From positions 248,001 through 312,000 of the forward strand of contig JAEPMJ010000005.1 in the NCBI GenBank assembly GCA_017644005.1: 64,000 bases of DNA, given 5' to 3'. This document shows positions 55,595 to 64,000 of the stretch, piece after piece. The stretch comes from Rhizobiaceae bacterium. GTDB taxonomy: Bacteria > Pseudomonadota > Alphaproteobacteria > Rhizobiales > Rhizobiaceae. A model generated the notes under the pieces. That model saw only the letters and a program-made list of their open reading frames with translations, did not search any database and was not told where the DNA came from. Position 1 is the first letter of the stretch, and each line of letters starts with the position of its first letter. The translations under genes and the position numbers were made by a program.

Positions 55595-55978
55595 ATGCGT
55601 CAGCTTGTTCGTACACTATTGTGCGCCGCATTGATTGCGGGCGGCCACCTTGTGCCTCTTGCTGCGGGACCAGCCGTTGCGCAGGTACAGACAGCTGTCG
55701 AAATTGCCGACATCACGGGGGTCTACGACATTTTCGGGCGCAACGCCGACGGGTCGAGCTACCGTGGCGTTCTGTCTATCGAGCAAGCGAGCGGGCAAGC
55801 GGTGCTCAACTGGACGGTCGGAGCGCAAAGCTATCAGGGGCGCGGCGCATTTGCAGGCAACGTGTTGGTTGTGGACTGGGGAGCAAAACTCCCGGTTATC
55901 TATGTAGTTGGTTCAGACGGCACCCTGATGGGCACCTGGGATGGCGGGCTGGCGCTTGAACGCGCTGTGCGGCGTTAA
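55595..55978 (+). CDS. small secreted protein of unknown function
   Basis: This encodes 127 residues with a GAGGTG ribosome site. A signal peptide (LLCAALIAGGHLVPLAAG, cleavage near AVAQV) is followed by a beta-rich domain: VYDIFGRNADGSSYRGVLSI, WTVGAQSYQGRGAF and GSDGTLMGTWDGGLALE. Similar small rhizobial proteins are sometimes annotated as fibronectin-binding proteins, without proof. The LysE-type gene begins 5 bp downstream. Confidence 0.75.
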   Translation: MRQLVRTLLCAALIAGGHLVPLAAGPAVAQVQTAVEIADITGVYDIFGRNADGSSYRGVLSIEQASGQAVLNWTVGAQSYQGRGAFAGNVLVVDWGAKLPVIYVVGSDGTLMGTWDGGLALERAVRR

Positions 55979-55982
55979 CAAC

Positions 55983-56597
55983 ATGAGCATCGAATTCCTG
56001 ATCACCTCGCTGATCGTCGTTCTCATACCGGGCACCGGCGTGGTCTACACCGTCATGACCGGTCTTTCAGCCGGTCGGCGGGCAAGTATCGCAGCCGCAA
56101 TTGGCTGCACACTCGGCATCATTCCGGCTCTGCTGGCCTCGGTGGTCGGGCTCGCCGCGGTCCTGCACACGAGCGCCCTGCTGTTTCAGGTACTGAAATA
56201 TGCCGGCGCCGCCTATCTGCTTTATCTCGCCTGGAAGACACTGCGCGAAACCGGCGTCGCAGATGCCGAACAGACGCAGCCGACGGAGCGGCGACTGCTG
56301 CCGACGGTACGCACCGCTTTCCTGATCAACATCCTCAATCCGAAGCTCTCGGTGTTCTTTCTGGCCTTCCTGCCTCAGTTCATCGACCCCGCGGCCGGGT
56401 CGGCCGTACCGCAGCTGCTGGTTCTCGGCAGCGTATTCATGGCCATGACCTTCGCGGTCTTCGTCGTTTATGGCAGCTTCGCTGCGATGATCGGCGCAAA
56501 GCTGATCAACAGCGAAGCATTCATGCGTTGGATGCGGCGCGGCGTTGCTGCCGCCTTTGCCGCGTTCGGCCTGCGGCTGGCGCTGAGCGACAGGTAG
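55983..56597 (+). CDS. LysE family amino-acid exporter
   Basis: This encodes 204 residues from the ATG at 55983. The membrane protein has six predicted helices and the RhtB/LysE pattern: LIVVLIPGTGVVYTVMTGLSAGRRA, KYAGAAYLLYLAWKTLRE and NILNPKLSVFFLAFLPQFI. It probably exports amino acids or related metabolites; the substrate is unknown. It lies 5 bp after the secreted-protein gene. Confidence 0.9.
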   Translation: MSIEFLITSLIVVLIPGTGVVYTVMTGLSAGRRASIAAAIGCTLGIIPALLASVVGLAAVLHTSALLFQVLKYAGAAYLLYLAWKTLRETGVADAEQTQPTERRLLPTVRTAFLINILNPKLSVFFLAFLPQFIDPAAGSAVPQLLVLGSVFMAMTFAVFVVYGSFAAMIGAKLINSEAFMRWMRRGVAAAFAAFGLRLALSDR

Positions 56598-56604
56598 CGG
56601 TTCC

Positions 56605-57120
56605 TTGAGGCACGGCGGAAACGGACGCGCGCCGAGGGTCTTCACCGGGCTCGTAGCGGGCGCGTTGGTGCTTGGCGCCACTCCAGCAATTGCCGCCTGT
56701 CCGGTCGAGCTTGCGACCTATGCCGGACAGGGCGGGACAATGGCCATCGAGTTTCGTCCCACAAGTGCCTCCGTTACCGTGACCAACAGTTTTCGCTTTC
56801 TGGCCGGCGAGCGGGCGCTCGACGGCATAGTGATGTGGACGGCGGGTGCCGCGCGTTCATGGGGTGTCGTCATGGACGGCAGCCCTGAAGGCGACCTCAC
56901 GGGCGCCGAGATATCCGAGTGCACTCTTTGGGAAGGCGTCGTCTACGTCGTCGATGCCGGTGGCAAGGTCGGGCTCTTGCCCGCCGAAGGACAGCCTGCG
57001 CCGCAGACGCTGATCCTCGCCGATCTCGGGCCCTGGCTCAGCCAGTCCGAGGCCTGGCGCGCAGCCGGTTCGCTCGCCGAACCATGGGATGTGTTCACGC
57101 TTTCAGGGTGTCAGGAATGA
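56605..57120 (+). CDS. secreted protein of unknown function
   Basis: This encodes 171 residues with a TTG start at 56605 (no ATG precedes the signal peptide). The signal sequence VFTGLVAGALVLGATPAIAAC is followed by a domain rich in short beta strands with two late cysteines (EISECTLW and LSGCQE). No family is recognised. Its stop overlaps the SDR start by 4 bases, so it is probably cotranscribed with it. Confidence 0.65.
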   Translation: MRHGGNGRAPRVFTGLVAGALVLGATPAIAACPVELATYAGQGGTMAIEFRPTSASVTVTNSFRFLAGERALDGIVMWTAGAARSWGVVMDGSPEGDLTGAEISECTLWEGVVYVVDAGGKVGLLPAEGQPAPQTLILADLGPWLSQSEAWRAAGSLAEPWDVFTLSGCQE

Positions 57121-57869
57121 CCGCGGAACGCTCTCTGCTGGTAACAGGCGGCAGCCGCGGCATAGGCGCGGCGATATCGCGACTGGCGGCCCGACATGGT
57201 TGGCGCGTCGCGGTGAATTATGTGCGGGACGAGAGTGCGGCGCGTTCCGTCATGTCGGATATCGAACAGGCGGGCGGCGAGGCATTTGCCGTTCAGGGCG
57301 ACGTGGGCAACGAGGCGGATGTGCTTGCCATGTTCGACGCGGTCGACAAGCGCTTCGGCCATCTCGACGGACTGGTGAACAATGCCGGCGTTGTCGATGT
57401 TGCGAGCCGCGTCGACGGGATGAGCGTTGAACGGATCGAGCGGATGATGCGTGTCAACGTCACCGGATCCATCCTGTGCGCCCGCGAGGCGGTGAAACGC
57501 ATGTCGACGCGGCACGGCGGCAAAGGAGGGGCTATCGTCAACCTTTCCTCGGCTGCGGCCACGCTGGGGTCGCCAGGCATCTATGTCGATTATGCCGCCG
57601 CCAAAGGCGCGATCGATGTGTTCACTCTGGGTCTGGCGCGCGAAGTCGCTGCCGAGGGTATAAGGGTGAACGCGGTCAGGCCTGGTATCATCGATACCGA
57701 AATCCACGCTTCAGGCGGTGACCCCGACCGCGTGGCGAAGATGCGCGACATGCTGCCGATGAAGAGAGAAGGTACGGCGGACGAGGTGGCGCAGGCCGTC
57801 TGGTGGCTGTTGTCCGACGCGGCGTCCTATACAACGGGCGCAGTTGTCGATGTGACGGGCGGGCGCTGA
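57117..57869 (+). CDS. SDR family NAD(P)-dependent oxidoreductase
   Basis: The 250-residue protein has the classical short-chain dehydrogenase features: TGGSRGIGAAI (cofactor loop), LVNNAGVVDVA, catalytic Ser in VNLSSAAATLG, and the Tyr/Lys pair in VDYAAAKGAI. It resembles glucose/3-oxoacyl-type reductases, but the substrate is unknown. It overlaps the upstream gene by 4 bases. Confidence 0.92.
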   Translation: MTAERSLLVTGGSRGIGAAISRLAARHGWRVAVNYVRDESAARSVMSDIEQAGGEAFAVQGDVGNEADVLAMFDAVDKRFGHLDGLVNNAGVVDVASRVDGMSVERIERMMRVNVTGSILCAREAVKRMSTRHGGKGGAIVNLSSAAATLGSPGIYVDYAAAKGAIDVFTLGLAREVAAEGIRVNAVRPGIIDTEIHASGGDPDRVAKMRDMLPMKREGTADEVAQAVWWLLSDAASYTTGAVVDVTGGR

Positions 57870-57951
57870 CGCGCCCTTTATTTCCATTGGCTGCTCGCGT
57901 ATCTCACCGGGCGGTCATCAACCGAATTGAACAATTCGAAGTGAGGTTAGC

Positions 57952-59364
57952 ATGTCCACCACCTACGACATTGTCGTGATCGGCGCCGGCCCGGGCGGCT
58001 ATGTCTGCGCCATCAAGGCGGCTCAACTCGGCCTGAAAACCGCCCTGGTGGAAAAGCGCCCGACGCTTGGCGGTACCTGCGTGAATGTGGGCTGCATTCC
58101 TTCCAAGGCGATGCTGCATGCCTCCGAGATGCTGGCCGAGGCGCAGCACTCATTCGAGGCGCTGGGTGTAGATGTCGGCAAGCCGAAGCTCAATCTGAAG
58201 CAGATGCTCGCGCACAAGACGACGACCGTGGAACAGAACACCAAGGGTCTCGACTTCCTGATGAAGAAAAACAAGATCGACGTGCTGCGCGGCGCCGGCA
58301 AGATCGTCGCCGCAGGCAAGGTGTCGGTGGCCGGCGAGGACGGCAAGGAAACGCAGGTCGAGACCAAGAACATCGTGATCGCCACCGGATCGGACGTTGC
58401 CGGCATTCCGGGCGTCGATGTGAAATTCGACGAGAAGGTGATCGTGTCATCCACCGGCGCGCTCGAATTCACCAAAGTGCCCAAGAAGCTCGTTGTTGTG
58501 GGCGGCGGCGTGATCGGGCTCGAACTCGGGTCCGTCTGGGCGCGGCTCGGCGCCGAAGTCACTGTGGTCGAGTTCCTCGACACCATTCTGGGCGGCATGG
58601 ACGGCGACGTTGCCAAGCAGTTCCAGCGGATGCTGGCCAAGCAGGGAATGACCTTCAAGCTGGGGGCCAAGGTGACGGCGGTCGAAAAGGCAGGCTCGGG
58701 CGCGAAAGTGACCTTCGAGCCCGTGAAGGGCGGCGATGCCGAAACGATCGAGGCCGATGCGGTGCTGGTGGCGACGGGGCGCAAGCCGTTTACCGAAGGG
58801 CTTGGGCTCGAAGACGCCGGCGTGAAGCTGGACGATCGCGGCCGGGTTGCGACCGACGCGCATTACGCGACCAATGTCGAAGGCATTTACGCAATCGGCG
58901 ACGTGATCGCCGGGCCGATGCTGGCGCACAAGGCCGAGGACGAGGGCGTTGCGGTGGCTGAAATTCTGGCCGGCCAGGCCGGCCACGTGAATTACGGCGT
59001 CATTCCAAGCGTGGTTTATACCAGCCCGGAGGTGGCTTCTGTCGGCAAGACCGAGGAAGAGCTGAAGAAAGACGGCGTTGCCTACAATGCCGGCAAGTTC
59101 CCGTTCTCGGCCAACGGCCGCGCCCGCTCCATGCAGCAGACGGACGGTTTCGTGAAGGTGCTTGCCGACAAGGAGACCGACCGGGTGCTCGGTGTGCACA
59201 TTTTGGGTTTTGGTGCCGGCGAGATGATCCACGAGGCCGCGGTGCTGATGGAGTTCGGCGGCTCGGCCGAAGACCTGGCACGCACCTGCCATGCGCACCC
59301 GACGATGTCGGAAGCTGTGAAGGAAGCGGCGCTCGGCGCCTGGCAGAAGCCGATCCATATGTGA
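57952..59364 (+). CDS. lpd: dihydrolipoyl dehydrogenase (E3)
   Basis: The 470-residue flavoprotein has FAD-binding [19 protein letters not shown], redox-active disulfide [16 protein letters not shown]-binding [19 protein letters not shown], and the C-terminal active-site His/Glu pair [13 protein letters not shown]. It reoxidises lipoyl groups of the 2-oxoglutarate and probably other dehydrogenase complexes. A strong terminator follows. Confidence 0.97.
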   Translation: MSTTYDIVVIGAGPGGYVCAIKAAQLGLKTALVEKRPTLGGTCVNVGCIPSKAMLHASEMLAEAQHSFEALGVDVGKPKLNLKQMLAHKTTTVEQNTKGLDFLMKKNKIDVLRGAGKIVAAGKVSVAGEDGKETQVETKNIVIATGSDVAGIPGVDVKFDEKVIVSSTGALEFTKVPKKLVVVGGGVIGLELGSVWARLGAEVTVVEFLDTILGGMDGDVAKQFQRMLAKQGMTFKLGAKVTAVEKAGSGAKVTFEPVKGGDAETIEADAVLVATGRKPFTEGLGLEDAGVKLDDRGRVATDAHYATNVEGIYAIGDVIAGPMLAHKAEDEGVAVAEILAGQAGHVNYGVIPSVVYTSPEVASVGKTEEELKKDGVAYNAGKFPFSANGRARSMQQTDGFVKVLADKETDRVLGVHILGFGAGEMIHEAAVLMEFGGSAEDLARTCHAHPTMSEAVKEAALGAWQKPIHM

Positions 59365-59385
59365 GAGGCCAGCTGCCGCCGCAAT

Positions 59386-59415
59386 AAAAAAGCCCCGCCG
59401 AAGCGGGGCTTTTTT
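59386..59415. terminator. bidirectional terminator between lpd and rpmE
   Basis: The perfect 13-bp inverted repeat AAAAAAGCCCCGC (59386-59398) and GCGGGGCTTTTTT (59403-59415) encloses a 4-base loop. Both directions have U runs, so it can terminate lpd and the convergent rpmE. Confidence 0.9.
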
Positions 59416-59435
59416 GGTTGTTCTTCCGGACCGGC

Positions 59436-59657
59436 TCAGATGCCGAGATTGGAGAATTTGCTCTTGAACTTCGAGACGCGGCCGCCGCGGTCGACCAGGT
59501 TCTGCTGGCCGCCGGTCCATGCCGGGTGCGAGTTGGGGTCGATGTCGAGGTTGAGGGTGTCGCCCTCCTTGCCCCAGGTCGACTTGGTCTCGTATTCGGA
59601 GCCGTCGGTCATCACGACCTTGATGGTGTGGTAGTCCGGATGAATTTCGCTTTTCAT
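59436..59657 (-). CDS. rpmE: 50S ribosomal protein L31
   Basis: This encodes 73 residues from the ATG at 59657, the L31 length. It begins [18 protein letters not shown] and contains [19 protein letters not shown]. The cysteines of the zinc-binding form are absent, so this is a zinc-free L31. It is convergent with lpd and divergent from the ABC exporter. Confidence 0.95.
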   Translation of the reverse strand: MKSEIHPDYHTIKVVMTDGSEYETKSTWGKEGDTLNLDIDPNSHPAWTGGQQNLVDRGGRVSKFKSKFSNLGI

Positions 59658-59838
59658 GTCTTCTGTCCCGGCTGGGGCGGCAGCGCGGCAAGGAAGCCTG
59701 CGTCGATGTCGCCCGGTCTCAAAACTTGAAGCCGCGGCCAAGGATGGCTACGGCTTCCAGAACGGTCGGCGTGGCTCATACACGAGCTACGCCCCATGCA
59801 CAAGACCAACGTGCCCGAGGGCCGCGGGAAGGACCAGT

Positions 59839-61635
59839 ATGGCAGAAATATTCGCCGAAGAACCAAAGCGGCGGTCGCTTGGACCCTTGCGGCGCATTTT
59901 TCCCTACCTCGCCAATTACAAAGGCATGGTGGCGGCGGCGATCGCCGCGCTGGTACTGGCGGCGGCGATGACGCTGACCTTGCCGCTTGCAGTGCGGCGG
60001 ATGATCGACCACGGCTTCGGCGGTGGCGATTCCGGCTTCATGTCGCAATATTTCGGCATGCTGGTGGTGATCGGCGTGGTGCTCGCACTTGCCTCGGCCG
60101 CGCGGTATTTTTTCGTCATTACGGTGGGCGAACGCGTTGTGTCCGACCTCAGGCGCGATGTCTTCGCACATGTGGCGGAGCTGTCGCCGGCGTTCTTCGA
60201 CAGGTCGCACTCGGGCGAGATCGTGTCGCGGCTTGCCGCCGACGCGACGCAGATCAAATCCGCGGTTGGTGCCACTGCTTCCGTTGCGCTGCGCAACTCC
60301 ATCATGGGTGTCGGCGCGGTTATCATGATGGTGATCACCAGCCCCAAGCTTTCGAGCCTCGTTCTGTTGGCGATCCCGGCAATCGTGCTGCCGCTCATGG
60401 CCTTCGGGCGCTCGGTGAGACGGCGCTCGCGCATTGCGCAGGACACGCTCGCCGCCGCGACCGCCTATGCCAGCGAGCAGATAGGCGCCGTGCGCACCAT
60501 GCAGGCCAATACCGGCGAGGCGATGGTGACGGGCCGTTTCGCAAGCGCGGTGGAATCGGCGTTTCAGGCAGCGCGCGCATCGATATTCGCGCGCTCCTTT
60601 CTGACTTTCTTTGCCATCTCGGCGGTGTTTGCCTCGGTGATCGGTGTATTGTGGATCGGCTCGCGCGACGTTCTGGCCGGCACGCTTTCGGCCGGCACGT
60701 TGGGCCAGTTCCTGCTGTATTCGGTGCTCGCGGCAAGCGCGCTGGGCTCGCTGTCGGAGGTATGGGGCGAACTCAACCAGGCGGCTGGGGCTGCCGAGCG
60801 GCTTTCGGAACTGCTTGAGGAGGAACCGGCCATCAAGGCGCCTGAGAATCCGGCCCAACTGCCTGAGCCGAAAGGTGCAGTTGCATTCAGGGATGTGCAT
60901 TTCGCCTATCCGACGCGTCGGGATGCGGCGGCCCTTGAAGGGTTCGACATTGCCGTGAAGCCCGGGGAATCGGTGGCGATCGTCGGCCCGTCGGGCGCCG
61001 GCAAGAGCACGATCGTCTCGCTGCTGCTGAGGTTCTACGATCCAGACAGCGGCGCAATCGAAATCGACGGCGTGGACATCGCCAAGGCCGACCCGAAGGC
61101 CGTGCGCCGGCGCATCGCGCTGGTGCCGCAGGACGTGACGGTGTTCGCGGCGAGCGTGCGCGACAACATTGCCTTCGGCAAGCCGCATGCAAGCGCGGGC
61201 GAGATCGAGGCGGCGGCGCGCGACGCGCTGGCCGAGGAGTTCATCAACGCGCTGCCCAAGGGTTTCGATACCGAGCTTGGCGAGCGCGGGGTTACACTGT
61301 CGGGCGGACAGCGCCAGCGCATCGCGATTGCGCGCGCGATCCTGCGCGACGCGCCGATTCTGCTGCTCGACGAGGCGACATCCGCGCTCGACGCCGAGAG
61401 CGAGACGCTGGTGCAGACCGCGCTGGAGCGACTGATGAAGGGGCGCACCACAATCGTGGTGGCGCACCGCCTTGCGACGGTTCTCAAGGCGGACCGGATT
61501 ATCGTGATGGACAAGGGCCGAATCGTCGAGCAGGGCACGCATAAGAGCCTTGTCGCGAAAGGCGGGATTTATGCGCGGCTTGCCAAACTGCAGTTCGAAA
61601 CCGGCGCCGGTGCGTTTCGAGGGGCTGCGGAGTGA
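59839..61635 (+). CDS. ABC exporter, fused membrane and ATPase domains (MsbA-like)
   Basis: This encodes 598 residues from the ATG at 59839; earlier open codons lack a good site. Residues 20-320 hold six membrane helices (ABC type-1). The ATPase domain has Walker A IVGPSGAGKST, signature LSGGQRQRIAIARAIL, Walker B ILLLDEATSALD and the His switch in IVVAHRLATV. It is an exporter of lipids or drugs; the substrate is not readable. The nucleotidyltransferase-like gene is coupled to its stop (ATGA). Confidence 0.92.
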   Translation: MAEIFAEEPKRRSLGPLRRIFPYLANYKGMVAAAIAALVLAAAMTLTLPLAVRRMIDHGFGGGDSGFMSQYFGMLVVIGVVLALASAARYFFVITVGERVVSDLRRDVFAHVAELSPAFFDRSHSGEIVSRLAADATQIKSAVGATASVALRNSIMGVGAVIMMVITSPKLSSLVLLAIPAIVLPLMAFGRSVRRRSRIAQDTLAAATAYASEQIGAVRTMQANTGEAMVTGRFASAVESAFQAARASIFARSFLTFFAISAVFASVIGVLWIGSRDVLAGTLSAGTLGQFLLYSVLAASALGSLSEVWGELNQAAGAAERLSELLEEEPAIKAPENPAQLPEPKGAVAFRDVHFAYPTRRDAAALEGFDIAVKPGESVAIVGPSGAGKSTIVSLLLRFYDPDSGAIEIDGVDIAKADPKAVRRRIALVPQDVTVFAASVRDNIAFGKPHASAGEIEAAARDALAEEFINALPKGFDTELGERGVTLSGGQRQRIAIARAILRDAPILLLDEATSALDAESETLVQTALERLMKGRTTIVVAHRLATVLKADRIIVMDKGRIVEQGTHKSLVAKGGIYARLAKLQFETGAGAFRGAAE

Positions 61636-62108
61636 TGCGTCCGTCCCTTGCGGAAGCCTTCCGCAGAATAGGCGGGGCCGCACCGGAGGGCGTTGACGAC
61701 TGGTGGCTTATCGGCAGCGCAGCCATGGTGCTTGCAGGCTTCGACGATGTGGAACCGGAGGACGTCGATATTCTAGCCTCGAGCGCGACCGTGCTCCGCT
61801 TTCTCGAGCGTTGGGGCATCGAACCGGGAGAGCAACGACCGGGTGAGAAGTTCAGGTCCTTCCCCTATCGACGAATTCGCCTGCCTGGCTGCACCGACAT
61901 CGAAGTGATGGGCGACCTGGAAGTTCTGAGCGACGGCATTTGGCGGCACGTCTTGCCGCGTACCCGCCGCCGGGTTTTGTTCGACGGCGTGGCGTTGTTT
62001 GTTCCCGAAGCAGCCGAACAGGCGGAGATCATGCGTCTCTTCGGCCGGCCAAAGGACCTGTCGAGGGTGGAGGTTCTGGAGAGGCAGGACATATCCTCGA
62101 AAGCGTAG
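61635..62108 (+). CDS. nucleotidyltransferase-fold protein (putative)
   Basis: This encodes 157 residues. It begins with a helix and then DDWWLIGSAAMVLAGFDDVEPEDVDILAS, which looks like the Gly-Ser and Asp-x-Asp active-site region of a minimal or AbiEii-like nucleotidyltransferase. Later segments (CTDIEVMGDLEVL) fit a third acidic strand. The start overlaps the exporter stop by 3 bases, so it is cotranscribed. Its role is unknown and the fold assignment is tentative. No antitoxin-like partner is adjacent. Confidence 0.65.
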   Translation: MRPSLAEAFRRIGGAAPEGVDDWWLIGSAAMVLAGFDDVEPEDVDILASSATVLRFLERWGIEPGEQRPGEKFRSFPYRRIRLPGCTDIEVMGDLEVLSDGIWRHVLPRTRRRVLFDGVALFVPEAAEQAEIMRLFGRPKDLSRVEVLERQDISSKA

Positions 62109-62164
62109 ACTGCAGCATGCTGCATGGCCCAATATCCGCGGGCAGGGCCAGAGCCTATACAAAG

Positions 62165-63313
62165 CTATTCCAGCAGATTTCGTACAGCACGCATGAAGAC
62201 ACGTGCGCCGATCGGGATCAGATCGTCCGGGAAGTCGTAGTCGGGATTGTGGAGCTGCGGGTGGTTCTCGCCCGAACCCAGGAAAAACATCGCTGATTTT
62301 GTGCCATGGCCGAAGCGGCCGAAATCTTCCGATGCGCGCATCGGCAGCTCCGCCTCGTCGTGGGTGATGCCTTCGGCATCGAGAGCGGCACGGAGATGTG
62401 CAACCGCCTCGGCTTCGTTGAGGCTGGCGACGAAAATCTCGCGATAGTCGATTTCACAACCCAGACCGTTGGCAGATGCAGTGTCGCGGGCATGCTTTTC
62501 TGCGGCGGCAACGAGAGCGTCCATGCGCTCGTCAAGACGGGTGCGCAACGTCACCCAGACTTCGGCGCGGCCGGGCGCGACGCCGAAGACGGCCTCGCCC
62601 ATTTCGGCGTGCGTGACGGTGGCGAGGCGGAAATCGTCGCTGTCGAACCCGGCCTGGGAAAGGCCTGTCAGGGCGGGCATCAACTGCGACACCGCCAGCA
62701 TCGGCGACGTGCCGGTTTCAGGCATCGAGGAATGCGCCGTCTTGCCGGTCAGGAGGATGCGCATACCGCGCGAGGCGCAATTGACGACACCCTCCTTCAG
62801 CCGGACATGGCCCAACGGCGTGCCCGGCAGATTGTGCAGCGAGAAGGCGAAATCGGGCGCGATACCGGCGTAACGCGGGTCTGCGGTGACGCCGGCCGCG
62901 CCGTTGCCGGTCTCTTCCGCCGGTTGGAACATGAGCACGACGCGGCCCGACCCGGGACGCTGGCGCCCGAGTTGGCGTCCGACAGCGGCAAGGATCGCCA
63001 TATGGCCATCGTGCCCGCACATATGGCCTTTGCCGGGAACCGCAGAGCGATACGGCAGGTCTGAAATCTCGGTGATGGGCAGCGCGTCGAGTTCGGCGCG
63101 CAGAAGTACGGTCGGGCCCGGTTTGCCGCTGTCGTAGACCGCCGCCAGACCGGGACCGCCAAAGCCGGTCAAAATCTCGTCCGGCCCGGTCGGAGCGAGA
63201 AAAGCTTCGACCGCTTTCGCGGTCTCATACTCCTCGTTTGAGATTTCGGGTAACTGGTGCAGCCGGCGGCGGAAGGCGACCAGATCGGTCAGGTCCTTGT
63301 TGGTAAGAGACAT
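62165..63313 (-). CDS. M20 family amidohydrolase (second copy)
   Basis: The 382-residue protein has the M20D metal sites: RAELDALPITE (Asp-to-Glu variation near the first ligand relative to the 19789 gene), MCGHDGHMAIL and QPAEETGNGA, with the final segment RASEDFGRFGHGTKS. It hydrolyses N-acyl amino acids or similar amides; the substrate is unknown. It lies 14 bp from an FAD-dependent dehydrogenase gene on the same strand, probably one operon. Confidence 0.88.
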   Translation of the reverse strand: MSLTNKDLTDLVAFRRRLHQLPEISNEEYETAKAVEAFLAPTGPDEILTGFGGPGLAAVYDSGKPGPTVLLRAELDALPITEISDLPYRSAVPGKGHMCGHDGHMAILAAVGRQLGRQRPGSGRVVLMFQPAEETGNGAAGVTADPRYAGIAPDFAFSLHNLPGTPLGHVRLKEGVVNCASRGMRILLTGKTAHSSMPETGTSPMLAVSQLMPALTGLSQAGFDSDDFRLATVTHAEMGEAVFGVAPGRAEVWVTLRTRLDERMDALVAAAEKHARDTASANGLGCEIDYREIFVASLNEAEAVAHLRAALDAEGITHDEAELPMRASEDFGRFGHGTKSAMFFLGSGENHPQLHNPDYDFPDDLIPIGARVFMRAVRNLLE

Positions 63314-63327
63314 CTGAGTTCCGTGCT

Positions 63328-64000
63328 TTAGCGGGCGGCGTGGCGGCCGGCATTGCGGCCGGAAAAGATGCAGCCGCCGAGGAAGGTGCCTTCCAGCGCG
63401 TTGTGACCGTGATAACCGCCGCCGCCGAAGCCCGAGGCTTCGCCCGCCGCGTAGAGGCCGGGCACCGGTTCGTCTTTCGCATTCAGCACCTGCCCGTCGA
63501 GATTGGTGTGGATGCCGCCCAGCGTCTTGCGCGTGAGGACGTTGAGCCGTACCGCGATCAGCGGGCCGTTTGCCGGATCAAGAATTTTGTGAGGCGCGGC
63601 GGTACGGATGAGCTTGTCGCCGAGGTAGTTTCGCGCGCCGCGAATTGCGGTCACCTGCGCGTCCTTGGAGAACGGATTGTCGATCTCACGGTCGCGGGCG
63701 ACGATCTGCGATTCCAGCCGGTCATGGTCGATCAGGCTGCCGCCGGTCAGCTGATTCATGCCGGCGACGAGGTCGCGGAGATTGTCGCGGACGACGAAAT
63801 CCTCGCCCTTTTCCTTGAAGGCCTCGACCGGCGGCGGCGCGCCCGCGCCGCGGCGGCTCTTCAGCACTTCGGCCCACTTCTTCGACGTGAAGTCGGGGTT
63901 CTGCTCGGAGCCCGAAAGCGCGAATTCCTTCTTGATGATCTTCTGGGTGAGCACGAACCAGGAATAATCGTGACCGGTCGAAAGGATACGTTTCAGCGTC
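63328..64000 (-). CDS. FAD-dependent dehydrogenase, C-terminal part (partial, 5' end outside window)
   Basis: The frame is open from the right edge to the stop at 63328, giving about 224 residues. GHDYSWFVLTQKIIKKEFALSG and KAQVTAIRGA-type substrate segments (here DAQVTAIRGARNYLGDKL) precede the FAD-binding C-terminus VPGLYAAGEASGFGGGGYHGHNALEGTFLGGCIFSGRNAG. This matches the fumarate-reductase/3-ketosteroid-dehydrogenase-like FAD-binding dehydrogenases. The FAD-binding N-terminus is outside. The substrate is unknown. It lies upstream of, and probably in one unit with, the M20 gene. Confidence 0.85.
   Translation of the reverse strand, partial: TLKRILSTGHDYSWFVLTQKIIKKEFALSGSEQNPDFTSKKWAEVLKSRRGAGAPPPVEAFKEKGEDFVVRDNLRDLVAGMNQLTGGSLIDHDRLESQIVARDREIDNPFSKDAQVTAIRGARNYLGDKLIRTAAPHKILDPANGPLIAVRLNVLTRKTLGGIHTNLDGQVLNAKDEPVPGLYAAGEASGFGGGGYHGHNALEGTFLGGCIFSGRNAGRHAAR

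Noticed and set aside
59776-61683. Long open frame antisense to the ABC exporter (635 codons)
   Set aside because: It is fully opposite a well-supported coding gene, very rich in Arg and His, with no domain.

Overview
The window is a stretch of ordinary, gene-dense chromosome from a high-GC alphaproteobacterium of the order Hyphomicrobiales (Rhizobiales). A Phyllobacteriaceae-like member (Mesorhizobium, Nitratireductor or Aquamicrobium type) fits best. The main reasons are the TCA gene order zapE-mdh-sucC-sucD-sucA-sucB-lpd preceded by an Omp19-type lipoprotein, the dapF-mtaB-ftsY-yciB order, a GapR (DUF2312) protein, zinc-free L36 and L31 ribosomal proteins, a GTTC-N7-GTTC LexA box, and rhizobial-type palindromic repeats. 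No rRNA, insertion sequence or CRISPR array is visible.

Layout. 1-7600: tail of a GntR/FCD regulator, a small secreted protein, mmsA with a divergent LysR regulator, a phospholipase-D-type lipoprotein and an acyl-CoA synthetase. 7646-8369: a tRNA-Leu(CAA) gene cut in its anticodon loop by a 576-bp element that carries an intact, diverged tRNA-Leu(CAA) and a 63-residue membrane protein. 8393-24633: c-di-GMP enzyme, YqaA and DsbB membrane proteins, two YdcH-type proteins, purE-purK, rpmJ, a TPR protein, an alpha/beta hydrolase, pyk, an N-formylglutamate amidohydrolase, gapR, an M20 peptidase, a VWA protein, a BASS transporter and an acetyltransferase. 24787-26552: an AT-rich island with a frameshifted tcmP and its three-Cys-motif partner. 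26661-36949: acnA, then the cytochrome c maturation genes ccmA-ccmB and ccmC-ccmD-ccmG, separated by about 4.5 kb holding SOS-controlled dinB, a flavin monooxygenase and an arsR/SRPBCC/GFA cluster. 37001-45204: DUF2332, then dapF-mtaB-ftsY-yciB and a PPOX-type protein on the minus strand, a metallo-hydrolase and a broken arsR. 45205-59364: omp19, zapE and the TCA cluster, with a VapBC-like toxin-antitoxin pair sitting between sucC and sucD and a block of secreted, LysE and SDR genes between sucB and lpd. 59436-64000: rpmE, an MsbA-like ABC exporter, a nucleotidyltransferase-like protein, a second M20 amidohydrolase and the C-terminal part of an FAD-dependent dehydrogenase.

Most genes are housekeeping. 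The accessory signals stand out against this background: the tRNA-splitting element (the most unusual item here), the tcmP island, the vapBC insertion in the succinyl-CoA synthetase operon, and the interrupted ccm operon. The tRNA element can be read in full. Joining the two half-tRNAs at a shared 7-base core restores a well-formed 85-nt tRNA. The element has recombinase-arm-like repeats near both ends and its own tRNA promoter, but it encodes no integrase. All names rest on reading the sequence and recalling protein families; no database search was run.
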